Shown one piece after another: positions 11,401 through 22,045 of a DNA stretch of 64,000 nt. The notes beneath the pieces were generated by a model. It was not told the origin of the DNA and searched no databases. It was given only the letters and a program-made list of their open reading frames with translations. The position numbers were made by a program, and so were the translations under genes. The DNA is from Colocasia esculenta (Eukaryota > Streptophyta > Magnoliopsida > Alismatales > Araceae): the NCBI GenBank assembly GCA_014218235.1, contig CM024766.1, positions 74,389,207 through 74,453,206 on the forward strand, written 5' to 3'. Every line of letters starts with the position of its first letter. The first letter of the stretch is position 1.

Positions 11401-12672
11401 GCTTCAGATAGGATTTAGTTTCATTTCTTGATCTTTTTAATCGTACTGAAGTCAGTTTGTGTTTGTGCTCAGATTTGAGGCAAACACACAAGTGTTTTAA
11501 TTCTTCTTCCTTTGTAATCTTTGCAGAAGGTAGTTCTGCATTGCCCCTCCTGTGAAGGGAAGGCCTTGTGAAAGGCAGACATTGTACCCTTGATTAGGGA
11601 AGACTTGCTTGGGAGCAAGTGGGTTTGCAATTCCTCTCAAGGGTGAGAGAAGGCCAATTTGTTGGCAGTTAGTAGAAATCTCAAGTGGTTGACTTGAGGA
11701 CTGGATGTAGGACTTCCATGTGGGAAGGGCTGAACCAGGATAAAATCCTTATGCATTTCTTTGTGTGATTGTTTCCGCCTAGTTTACACTTGAATCACAC
11801 ACATCACGCTAAGTACTAACATATCCATTTAGTGTTGTGTTTTTCAGAAGAAATTTTTAAAGATAAAAAGTCCTATTCACCCCCCCTCTAGGACTGTTTG
11901 TTTGCCATTTCGATCCAACGGGGTGGGGTGCAGTTGTGGTGTTGTTTAGTCTCCATTGTTTGTTGAATCTGTTGAGGTGGAGCGGCAGCTAGACCTTTCG
12001 TCTTTGGCTGGGAGGCTGAGAGGTAGACCTATGTTACTTGTCTCGGTCAGTAGCTGGTGTCACGAACCAATCTTTGTGGCTTGTGTTTGGCGTTACCCTT
12101 CTTTACCTCGTACTACTGAGCGTGGTTTTCCGTTTCTTCATGAAAGTTGAATTCATATTGATAGCATAGTTTTATTTATTTACTGCAATTGTAGTTCCAT
12201 GCTCAGGTAGTTTTGTTAATTGGTTATATTAATGCTTCACTCCTGCTTCTCACGTGTTTAGTGTTGTTTCGGCTTTTGAGGGAGTTTCCCTACTGAGACA
12301 GTGACTTGTGAGGCTCACCCCTACTTCTTTCAGGTGAGGGGGAGTAGGAGGATACGCATTCGTTTTCTAGTTCAGAGCCGCATCGTAGCGGAGTTGGGTC
12401 CACGCCTCCAGCAGTGTAGTTTTTTTCTGTTGTGCTCAGGGGTATGCCCCAGGCTACTTTACTTTGTACTTAACTTTTGTTGAGACTTGGCTATGTAACA
12501 TTTAGGTAAATATGTGTGAGATGTGCAATCTTATATATATTCAGTGTGTTCTTTTATATTCCCATGGACATGTGTGTGATATCCCTTGCGAGGCTTCAGC
12601 TTGTTCGTGGGAGGTGGAGTTAGGTCAAGCTCGTTATTGGGTTAACAGGTTTGAACGATGAGGACAGTCATA
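8425..12672 (+). repeat. Gypsy C 5' LTR (interrupted by solo copia-B LTR)
   Basis: Matches 17526-19532 plus 32904-33020 along its length outside 9808-11925. It contains GC-rich blocks and no gene; open frames such as 8702-9001 and 11956-12150 recur as counterparts in the 3' LTR with altered length, so they are not genes. It carries the uninterrupted version of the site (near 12545-12560) into which copia A inserted in the 3' LTR. Confidence 0.9.
9808..11920 (+). mobile_element. Solo LTR of copia-B family
   Basis: Begins TGTTGAGCAACTACC and ends TTTCGATCCAACG (terminal A to G change), the reverse complement of the copia-B LTR ends. It is flanked by GGGTG at 9803-9807 and 11921-11925. The homologous position in the other gypsy C LTR (near 18890-18900) is empty, confirming the insertion. 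It has diverged ATTCGACT/AGTCGAAT units at about 10085-10440, a TATA-like GATTATAAAAG at 11169-11179, and the CACCCCCCCTCTAGGACTG block near its end. Length 2,113 bp. No internal region, so it is the product of LTR-LTR recombination. Confidence 0.92.
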
Positions 12673-12674
12673 GT

Positions 12675-12686
12675 TAGTATCAGATC
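12675..12686 (+). other. Gypsy C primer-binding site (degenerate)
   Basis: TAGTATCAGATC follows the 5' LTR after a 2-nt spacer and differs from the initiator-Met tRNA complement TGGTATCAGAGC at two positions. Confidence 0.75.
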
Positions 12687-12826
12687 AAGGTCCGTGTAAA
12701 TATGAAAGAACCAAGAGATTATATAGCTTGATCTCTACTTTAGTCCACTACTAGTAGTTGACCCTGGTTTTGTATTGATTATTAGTACATTGTGTGGTTT
12801 GGAATGCTATTTGTGCTGGATTTGAG

Positions 12827-14035
12827 ATGGCGGATAGGAGAGATTGGGGAGGTGGGGGAGATGAGCTGGAAGAGTCAACACATCAGCTGATTTAGAGGTT
12901 ATGGGAGAGTATAACAGAAATACGAACAAAGCTAAACTAGCAGGGTCCTCGCTAGCCTGCAGCAGTAGGGCCTCAGGTTGTTGAGGAGGCAGATCCAGTA
13001 CCAGTAGTACCACCCCCGCCACCACCAAGAGTTAAGGTATCCCCTGTGGTACCCGTGCCACCAGTAGTACCTGTGCATCTAGTGGAGTAGCCTACTGTGC
13101 AAGTGGAGAGATTCCTGAGGTTGCAGCCACCTACTTATATAGGAGGCCCCAACCCAAATACAACGGAGCACTAGGTGCATGAGATAGAGTGAGTTTTTAA
13201 CACTATGAAATGTCCACCAATGAACAAGGTGATTTTGGCTACTTACCAGCTGCGAGGTTTTGCACAGGAGTGGTGGAGGCTGAAAATACAAACAATATTT
13301 GCAGGAAGGACGGAGGACACCATCACTTGGCCAGAGATTCTAGAGGTATTTAATGATATGTTCTTTCCTGTGCAAATTTAGCACGCCAAGAAGGAACAAT
13401 TCAGGACATTGCACTAGGGAAATTCGTCAGTTTTGGAATACCAGATGAGGTTTATGGTATTAAGTAGATAAACACCTTATGTTGTTATAGATAATGCAAT
13501 GATGGTAGAGTACTTCATCCGAGGACTAAAGTCATAATTGCATAATGTGGTGATTCCTCTTATGTGCAGGATTGTGGAGGAGGCGACGCAGAGAGCAGCC
13601 ATTTTAGAAAGGTCTGTGCGGACTCGTCAGTCGGGGGAGTCGGGTAGCTTCTGGTTACCACAACAATCCCCAAGAGTTAGCAAGGGTAAGGCACCAGTAG
13701 GATCATCCTCTTCAGGTTTCAGCAAATTGGGTTCAAAGTTAAAGAAAATATTTCGAGGACGAGAGGGTGGCCGCTAGTAGACTTTCCAACAGGGGCGAGG
13801 CTATAGGCCAGAGGTGGAAGAGTCACAACAAAGTACAGCAAGACAGCCCATGGTTCCACCGGGCTATAGATGTTACAATTATGATCAGCCAGGGCATTTG
13901 ATTCGGAATTGTCCCTATCCAAGGGAATATGGTTATGGTAGAGGAGCACGGCAGCAACAGCAGCCCCAACAGCCACCGGTTGCGCGAGGCAGAGGACCAC
14001 CTCTCCAGCGAGGTCGAGGACGGGTTATGTCTATC
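12827..14035 (+). pseudogene. Gypsy C gag (decayed)
   Basis: The frame opens at ATG 12827 (MADRRDWGGGGDE) and is followed by a Pro/Val-rich stretch and a capsid-like segment with VFNTMKCPP and GFAQEWWR near 13200-13290. A zinc knuckle lies at 13871-13912, CYNYDQPGHLIRNC, in which the second ligand Cys is Tyr. At least nine in-frame stops occur; TAG at 12893-12895 and several others sit where Gln is expected. The frame continues into protease with no break, as in fused gag-pol gypsy elements. It would form the virus-like particle; not functional here. Confidence 0.85.
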
Positions 14036-15915
14036 ACCCGGGCACAAGTAGAGGCTTCCAACTTGATTGAAGGTATAATACCTATTTTTGAATTTTCAGC
14101 AAGAGTTTTAATAGATCTAGGTGCTTTGCACTCTTTTATTTCTGAAGATTTTATGGATAGTATGGTACATCCGTTGGAAGAAAGGCAGTGTGAGTTGGTG
14201 GTAGAGGTTCCCTCATGCGGTTATATGCTTACTTCTTGTTATATGGATGAGGTCCCTATAGTGATATAAGGGAATCAGTTGCATGTGAGATTATATGCTT
14301 TATAGTTGAAGGAATATGATATATTTCTAGGTATGGACTGGTTAGAAGCTTATGAGGCAGTGGTAGATTGCAAAAAGAAAAGGGTCAGATTTTGCCATCC
14401 TAATGGAGCTATGTTTGAACTTGAAGGTATGCCATATTATACTCCTAAGTTTATTATTTCTGTACTTAGGGCTAGGATGTTGATAAAGGTAGGTTGTGTG
14501 GCTTATGTAGCTTCATTAAGCTTAGTTGAGTCCAATAAGTCAGTTGAGGCAGTTCCAGTGGTCAGAAAATTTGTAGATGTATTTCCAGTTGATTTGTCAG
14601 GTTTAGTCCCGCATAGAGAAGTGGACTTCACAGTGGAGTTGCAGCCAAGTTGTATGTCGATCTCAAAGGCACCGTACAGGATGTCACCAACAGAGTTAAA
14701 AGAGTTGAAAAAGCAATTGCAAGAATTGTTAGATAAAGACTTTATCAGGCCTAGTCACTCACCTTGGAGAGCTCTAGTATTGTTTGTGAGAATGAAAGAT
14801 GTCAGTTTTAGAATGTACATAGATTATCAAAAATTGAATGAAGTTACTATCAAGAACAATCACCCATTACCGAGAATAGATGATTTATTTGATCAATTAC
14901 AGTCAGCGAAAGTGTTCTCCAAGATTGATTTGAGGTCCGGATATCATCAGTTGAGGATCAGGGAAGAAGATATGGACAAGACAACCTTCAGAACAAGGTA
15001 TGGTCACTATGAGTTTGTGGTAATGCCATTTGGGTTGGCTAATGCACTGGTAGCCTTCATGAATTTGATGAATAGAATATTCCATCCATATCTAGATTAG
15101 TTTATTGTGATCTTTATAGATGATATACTAGTATATTCAGCAACAAAAGAAGAGCATGCAGCGCATTTGAGAATCACTTTGCAGACTTTGAGAGAACATC
15201 AATTGTATGCTAAATTCAGTAAGTGTGAGTTCTGGTTGCAGGAAATTCAATTTTTGGGACATGTGATTTCAGAAGAGGGTGTTGTAGTAGATCCAACTAA
15301 GGTAGAAGCTATCATGAAGTGGGAAGAGCCGAGAACAATTACTGAAATAAGGAGTTTCTTAGGTCTAGCAGGGTACTACAGATGCTTTATTCAAGACTTG
15401 TCCAAAATTGCAGCACTAATGACATGGTTAACTAGAAAGGGAGTCTCATTTGTTTGGTCAGTTGATTGTCATAGGAGCTTTATGGAATTAAAGTAAAGAC
15501 TTACTACAGCACCGATATTGGCATTACCCTCAGGTAGTGGAGGTTTTGTACGCTACACAGATGCTTCCAGAAGAGGACTTGGAGCAGTACTAATGCAACA
15601 TGGAAAGATTATAGCTTATGCATCCAAGCAATTGAAGTGGCCAAAAGAAAACTACCAAACTCAAGATTTAGAATTGGAAGTTGTGGGCCTTGAAAATGTG
15701 GAGGCATTATCTATATAGTGAGAGGTTTGAAATTTTTACAGATCACAAGAGTTTGAAATACATTTTCTCCCAAAAGGATTTGAATCTTCAGTAGCGCAGA
15801 TGGATGGAATACTTGAAAGATTATGATTTCAGCTTGGCCTATCACCCTAGGAAGGCCAATGTAGTAGTAGGTAGATGCATTGAGCAGAAAGGCAGTCTTG
15901 AGTTAGATGATGATC
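14036..15915 (+). pseudogene. Gypsy C protease, reverse transcriptase and RNase H
   Basis: The protease active site at about 14108-14130 reads LIDLGALHSF instead of the expected DSGA, so the catalytic triplet is lost. RT spans about 14560-15500: DFIRPSHSPW, YIDYQKLNEV, SKIDLRSGYHQLR, VVMPFGLANA and IFIDDILVYS (Asp pair at 15119-15124). A TAG at 15098-15100 interrupts RT just before the active site, where Gln is expected. RNase H follows from about 15520 (YTDASRRGLGAVL, IAYASKQLK) with a frameshift near 15690, then a readable DHKSLKYIFSQ. A TAA near 15494 separates RT and RNase H pieces. Confidence 0.88.
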
Positions 15916-17420
15916 AAAGAATAGAAACTATATGAGGAAATATTATAAAATTCTTTATTTGTTCCAAATAGTCAGCGGCGAGCAGTGTTGGCCTGCAGTA
16001 CTATTAAACCATTAGTATATTGTTAGATAGTGGAAGCTTATATCATAGATAAGAATCTGGCAAAGATTGTGAAAATGGAAAGGGTTACTATTGATAATGA
16101 TTGTATGGTTAGGCTCAGAGGTAGACTATATGTTCTAGTATAAATAGAGGTAAAACCGAAGGTATTGGAGGAGGCACACATATCCAGATATACCATCCAC
16201 CTGGGCAGCACTAAAATGTACCAAGATTTGAAGAAACACTTTTGGTGGCCGCATATGGAGAAAGAAATAGTAGAATTTAATGCAAGATGCTTGATATGCC
16301 AGCAAGTGAAGGCGGAACACCAAAGACTAGAAGGATTACTACAGCCGTTAACAATCCCACAATGGAAGTGAGATGATATCACTATGGACTTTGTGGCAGG
16401 TTTACCCAGGACGGCAACAGGGCATAATGACATTTGGGTATTTGTTGACAGATTGACTAAAGTGTGCAGGCTATTAGCTGTGAGCATGTCATAGACAGTG
16501 GACAGGTTGGCCAGATTATATGTGGACAGGATAGTACCATTGCATGGTATCCCAATGACAATTGTTACAGATAGAGACCCAAGGTTCACAATGGGTTTCT
16601 GGAGGAGTCTACAATGGGTAGTTGGCACCGAATTGAGATACAACTCAGCATATCACCCTCAGATAGATGGGTAGACTAAAAGGACTATTCAGACTATAGA
16701 AGACATGTTGTGAGCTTGTTGCTTAGTATGGGGAGGTAGCTGGGAGCACCATCTGGGAATGGTAGAATTTGCATACAATAACATTTATCATGCGAGTATC
16801 GGGATGGCACCGTATGAGGCTCTATACAGCAGACCATGTAGAGCACCATTGAATTGGCATGAAGTTGGAGAGAGACAAGTTATGAGACCAAAATTGATTT
16901 AGCAGTGTACAGAAATGGTCAGATTCATAAAGGAAAAGTTGCAAACAACCCAGAGTCGCCAAAAAGGTTATGCAGACACCAGAGGAAGACAATTACAGTT
17001 TGAGGTTGGTGACTGTCTTTTTTAGAGTTTCTCCCACAAAATGTGTTCTGAGGTTCAGCAAGAAAGGTAAGTTAAGTCCGAGGTACGTGGGTCCCTTCAA
17101 AATTTCTGAAAGAATTGGAGAAACATCATACAGAATAGAACTCCTAGCAGACTATAGATGCGCATGATGTTTTCCATGTCTCCATGTTAAGAAGATATAT
17201 CTGGGATCCATCATAGGTAGTTAGCTATGCACGAGATGATTTAATGTCAGACATGTCAATGCCAGAGTACCCAATACAGATTACATGTCGAAGAACATAG
17301 AAGTTGAGAAATAAGGAAATAGAGTTGGTCAAGATCAGATGGGAGAATAGGCAAGAATTTGAGGATACATGGGAGTTGGCAGAAGAGATGTACAAAGCGT
17401 ATCCATACTTGTTTGGGTAA
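15916..17420 (+). pseudogene. Gypsy C integrase and chromodomain-type C-terminus
   Basis: The zinc-binding HHCC domain at 16165-16371 looks intact (HISRYTIH with CLICQQ). The core has TMDFVAGLP and IVTDRDPRF (both Asp), but the catalytic Glu codon is AAA (Lys) at 16678-16680, right after a TAG at 16672-16674. The C-terminal part (16970-17167, SPRYVGPFKISERIG, YRIELL) and the tail to the TAA at 17418-17420 (TWELAEEMYKAYPYLFG) resemble the chromodomain-type end of Del/Tekay elements. Several stops and frame changes are present. Bases 17421-17525 are 3' untranslated with no convincing polypurine tract. Confidence 0.85.
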
Positions 17421-17525
17421 GCTTTTAATTTCTTTTAGATGATAGAACCATATGTAATTGATTGTAGATTGCGTGTTAAAATTTTTCTAGATTTGAGGAT
17501 GAAATTTCTTTTTAGATGATAATAA

Positions 17526-19532
17526 TGTAACGTCGCTACTTTTCAGGTTGTAGTTTAATGAGTTTGGTGGCTAGTGTATGGCCCAATAGTGTCTTTTTGG
17601 TTGATTGAGCAGGTTGTGTGGGGTTGAGGGCCAGGAAACCGAGCCTAACCAACCTCTGGTGCACCTTTCATGAATGTGATCAACACAGACATCAAGTTTT
17701 TGAAACGCAACCGGCTTCCCCATCGTGATTTAGGCACTATCTTCCTGGGTGCGCGTCTGCATGCGCGCCGTGTGACGCATGCAAGGACGTCACGTTTTAA
17801 TTGCGATGGCCATGCACGTTGCGATTTAAACATGATGACGTGACCCGTCGCGATTTCAACTGTGAGTTTGTGTTGGCTGAACCCTAGCCAAACAGTACAG
17901 GAAACACTGTTCGCCTGATGGAGGGCTTACTGTGAAGATTCCGGGAGATTCGGCATTTGCGGCATGAGGATTGGTGTTTTACCTTCGTGAGGAGGTTGTT
18001 CGGAGTGCGGGAAATGCCAGGGCAACGCCGTTCTATGCATTCTTGTTCCTCATGTGATAGGAGAATTCTACTTCGTTTTGAGTTAAATGGATCATGATTA
18101 ATGTGTTTATTGCATAGGATAGGTTATGTTGAGTAGCAAGCATGTGTAGGCTTTTATTTGAATGCAAATATCCATGTTTTATGGCTACATAGGGTGGTTT
18201 GTGTGATTTCTGAAAATGGGGTTTTGGGTGTGGTTTCTCGGCAGAAAAGGCGACAGAACCAGTCGTCAAATTTTGAACACGACGAGGTGTCCGGTCACGA
18301 TTCAGTCTTCAAGGCGACAGTTCTCTCCATTGCGATTTGGCCTTCAATTGGCAACATCTATGTCTATCGTGTGTTAGAAGGTAGCCACCCGACCCCTGAC
18401 TTGTCTGCATGATGCCATGAGCTACTTCCAGCTATGGGTCTATATGACTGTTAATTTATGTATTATGGGTTGTATGCAGTGCATTGACACGCGTTGTGAT
18501 CGAAAATGTCGAGTTTGCATGGTTTGTGTATACGTGGCAAGTCGGGTATATGACACCTTCCATGGTTACCTCTCAAGTCGGGTACCCTAGGTTCTCTGTG
18601 AGCCAGGCACGTAGTGCTCAGGGTTTGTCACGGTACAGTGTGAGTACCTTCGAGGTCTGTGCCGTCTTCCTAGAGACCCTCACTCCTTACCTTGAGTTGT
18701 ACGTCCGGCGGAAGGAAAGACGATAGTGGGACAACAACTTGTGTATTGTGGTTGTTCATGGTCGCTTGTAGTGCGCTCTTGGTTGGGGGACGGACACAGG
18801 TAGACGTACTGGACCCCAGCTAGTCCTATTTCCAGTGTCTCACTTTAGAGGGCTTAGGCCGGAGTTCTTAAAGGTGCCAGGCATGGAGCTGCAGTGGTGT
18901 GGGCTGTAGTTGTGGTGTTGTTTGGTCTCCACTGTTTGTTTACTCTATTAAGGTGGAGCGGAAGCTGGACCTTTCGTCCTTGGCTACGAGGCTAAGAGGT
19001 AGACCTTTGTTGCTTGTCTGGGTTAATAGCCGCTGTCGCGAACCAGTCTTCGTGGCTTGTGTTTGGCGTTACCCTTCTTTAGCTCGTACTACTGAGCGTG
19101 GTTTTCCGTTTCTTTATGAAAGTTGAATTCATATTGATAGCATAGCTTTATTCATTTACTGCAGTTGTAGTTCCATGCTCAAGTAGTTTTGTTAATTGGT
19201 TATATTGATGCTTCACTCCTACTTCTCACGTGTTTAGTGTTGTTTCGGCTTTGGAGGGAGTTTCCCTCTCGAGCCAGTGAGTTGTGAGGCTCACCCCTAC
19301 TCCTTTCAGGTGAGGGAGAGTAGGAGGATACACATCCATCTTCTAGTTTAGAGCCGCATCGCAGCAGAGTTGGGTCCACGCCTCCAGTAGTGTAATTTTC
19401 TTCATGTTGTGCCCCGGGGTATGCCCCAGGCTATTTTACTTTGTACTTGACTTTTTTTGAGACTTGGCTATGTAATATTTATGTAAATATGTGTGAGATG
19501 TGCAATCTTATTTATATTCAGTGTGTTCTTTT
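17526..19532 (+). repeat. Gypsy C 3' LTR, left part
   Basis: Starts TGTAACGTCGC and matches 8425-12560 without the solo copia-B LTR. It is interrupted at 19532 by copia A and resumes at 32904-33020, starting ATATTTCC where the 5' LTR has ATATTCCC. No gene inside; the open frames at 18158, 18484 and 18899 are non-coding LTR sequence. Confidence 0.92.
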
Positions 19533-20242
19533 TGTTGCCCAGTTGACAAGCCCAGAGGGGGGGTGAATGGGTCTTTAAAATTAATCTAGAAGATACCTGT
19601 AACTAAAAACATTCACACAAACGTTCTTCAAAGTAGGTTAGTGATAGTTAGTTTAAATAACAAACACACAAAGAAGACAATCACACAACACAAGGTTTAT
19701 CCTGGTTCGGACCTCCTTTCCTTAGGAGTCCTACGTCCAGTCCCTGAGCAACAACTCAGGATTTCACTATCTAGGGTACAGTCCCCCTAAGGACGCTACA
19801 ACACCTAGCTCAGCTGGTCTTCCTTCACACCCGAAGGGAACAACACCCTGGATACCACACCAGGTCTTCCTTCACAACCAAAGGGAACAACACCCTGGAT
19901 ACCACACCAGGTCTTCCTTCACAACCAAAGGGAATAACACCCTGGATACCACCAAGTCTTCCTTCACAACCGAAGGGAACAACACAAAGAGAGTGAATGA
20001 AATTTAAGCCCCTAGATCAAGCTTTTGATAAGCAAGGATCTGAAGCAACTAGAACTGAGAGCAAAGATATAAACAAGGCACACTCTCAGAACTATACAGG
20101 CTCTCTCAAGATTTTCACAAACTAGTGGAGAGCGAAAGAGCAAAAGCTAAGTGGAATGAAGGTTCTTGGCTCTGGACTTTCTTCAGAAGAATTTTAATGC
20201 TTGAATGCGCGATCTCACTTTTTCTTCTGTTCTTCTGACTTG

Positions 20243-20252
20243 AATTTATATC
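20243..20252 (-). promoter_or_regulatory. TATA-like box, copia A 3' LTR
   Basis: GATATAAATT on the minus strand, identical to 31364-31373 (the copy that would drive the element) and to 1162-1171. Role inferred from position downstream of the tandem array. Confidence 0.5.
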
Positions 20253-20729
20253 TTCAATTTGAAATGTAGACGTTGAAGTGTCCGTTGTCTCTGTTTTGAG
20301 TAGTCGTTAGACTGAATGACATCTGGAGTCTTGGAAGCTTCCAGTCAACAGTCTTTTGATTACTTGAGCACGCAAAGAGATAGATCTTCAGAAATATCCA
20401 TTGGCTTCTATTTGTTTAACATTGTACTATGAAGCTAGTTCAGAGGTCTGCACAAATGTCAAACTCAAATAGCAGACAGCTAAGCTGTCTCTGATGTCAG
20501 TCAACGTTAGTAGCAATAGACATGGAAATAGTAATGCCAAATAGCTTAAGTCTAAAGGACGTTATCAGAGTAGGCACGATAAAGGATGATATGGTCTGCA
20601 TGCATGCAGAGATATGTTCAGATCTCATAAATGCAAAAGCGTCAGAGAGATGTCTACGTGGACTTTGACTAGTCAACGCTTTTAAGATGAATAAGATATC
20701 AAGATATGAAATCTATGACTATATGACTT

Positions 20730-21590
20730 ATGAAATCGTTATGAGTCATAGCAAATCGTTATGTGACAGAAGAAATATCATGAACACTTAATGAATCGTT
20801 GCACAAAGCAAATTGATGTGTTTCTGAAGAAATCGATGTGAAATACTTAACAAATCATTATACAAAGCAAGTCGTTGTGAATTCTAAAGAAATCGTTATG
20901 AATACTTAACAAGTCGTTATGAACTCTAAAGAAATCGTTATGGTAACTTATGAAGTCGTTACAATAAGCAAGTCGTTGCGAGTTCTAAAGAAGTCGTTAC
21001 GATAACTTATGAAATCGTTACACCAAGCAAGTCGTTGCGCTTTCTAAAGAAGTCGTTACAGTAACTTATGAAATCGTTACAACAAGCAAGTCGTTGCGCT
21101 TTCTAAAGAAATCGTTGCGATAACTTATAGAGTCGTTATGACAAGCAAGTCGTTACGAGTTTCTAAAGAAATCGTTACGGTAACTTATAGAGTCGTTGTG
21201 ACGAGCAAGTCGTTACGGGCTCTAAAGAAATCGTTGCGACAACTTATAGAGTCGTTGCGACAGGCAAGTCGTTACGGGCTCTAAAGAAATCGTTACGGTA
21301 ACTTATAGAGTCGTTGTGACGAGCAAGTCGTTATGGGCTCTAAAGAAATCATTACGGTAACTTATAGTGTCGTTGTGACATCGACTTGTTTGAAATAACA
21401 TGACTTTTCAGTCTTATAAGGAAATCGTTGCGATCACTTATAGAATCGTTACGACATCGATTTGTTTGAAACAACATGACTTTTCAGCCAGAAAGGAAAT
21501 CGTTATGATAATTCTATTGAAATCATATGCTTATAAAGAAATCGTTATGGCCTTCAATAGAAGTCGATATGGACTTAGAGAAATATCATG
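20730..21590 (-). repeat. ~59-bp tandem array in copia A 3' LTR
   Basis: About 14 imperfect units, each containing AAATCGTTACGGTAACTTAT, GAGTCGTTGTGACGAGCAAG and TCGTTACGGGCTCTAAAG. Dense in CpG and in short opposite-polarity CGTTACG/CGTAACG words. The matching array in the 5' LTR is at about 31850-32720. Confidence 0.92.
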
Positions 21591-21778
21591 TTGAAAAGAT
21601 TAAGGCTTCAGAAAAGTAATGCATACCTTTATTTGCTTGTTTGACCTTGGTATTTTTCCTGTGCTTAAGACTTATGAAATAATCATTAGATATAATTGAT
21701 AAACTTTTGTTTGGTTTTGTTAATCATCAAAATATATATGTAATTAATTAAAATTACATGAGGACAGACTGGTCATCA

Positions 21779-21875
21779 ATCTCCCCCTTTTTGGTGATGA
21801 CAAAACTGAACAATAAGTATGGATGAAAAAATGCATATAGATGTTTCAGACATAAGTTTTTCTCCCCCTTTTTGT
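21779..21875 (-). promoter_or_regulatory. Two polypurine tracts next to copia A 3' LTR
   Basis: On the minus strand CAAAAAGGGGGAGA occurs near 21860-21874, and CCAAAAAGGGGGAGAT directly abuts the LTR at 21779-21794. The abutting copy would prime plus-strand synthesis; the upstream copy may be a second primer. Repeated tracts of this kind are a known Sirevirus feature. Confidence 0.8.
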
Positions 21876-22045
21876 CATTAAGCAAAAAGAAAAAAGGAGT
21901 AATCTGAGACAAAGACAGGATAAATAGTATATGAAGACAAGAGAAGTGAATTTTATTATTGTTCTTGAGGTCGAAGAGAAGGATCAAGATAGAAGGCAGG
22001 AGACAACAAGGAGGCAAACTGTCGGATGACAGGAAGTGCCAATCT

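Larger units (their letters stand above)
19533..21778 (-). repeat. Copia A 3' LTR
   Basis: Holds about three 48-bp repeats (about 19810-19985, with CCTGGATACCACACCAGG), a TATA-like site at 20243-20252 and a tandem array of about 59-bp units with AAATCGTTACGG and GCAAGTCGTT words at about 20730-21590. No gene. Transcription would run leftward. Differences from the 5' LTR are mostly single-base changes. Confidence 0.95.

Noticed and set aside
16038..16643. 201-codon minus-strand frame
   Set aside because: It is the antisense shadow of the gypsy C integrase.
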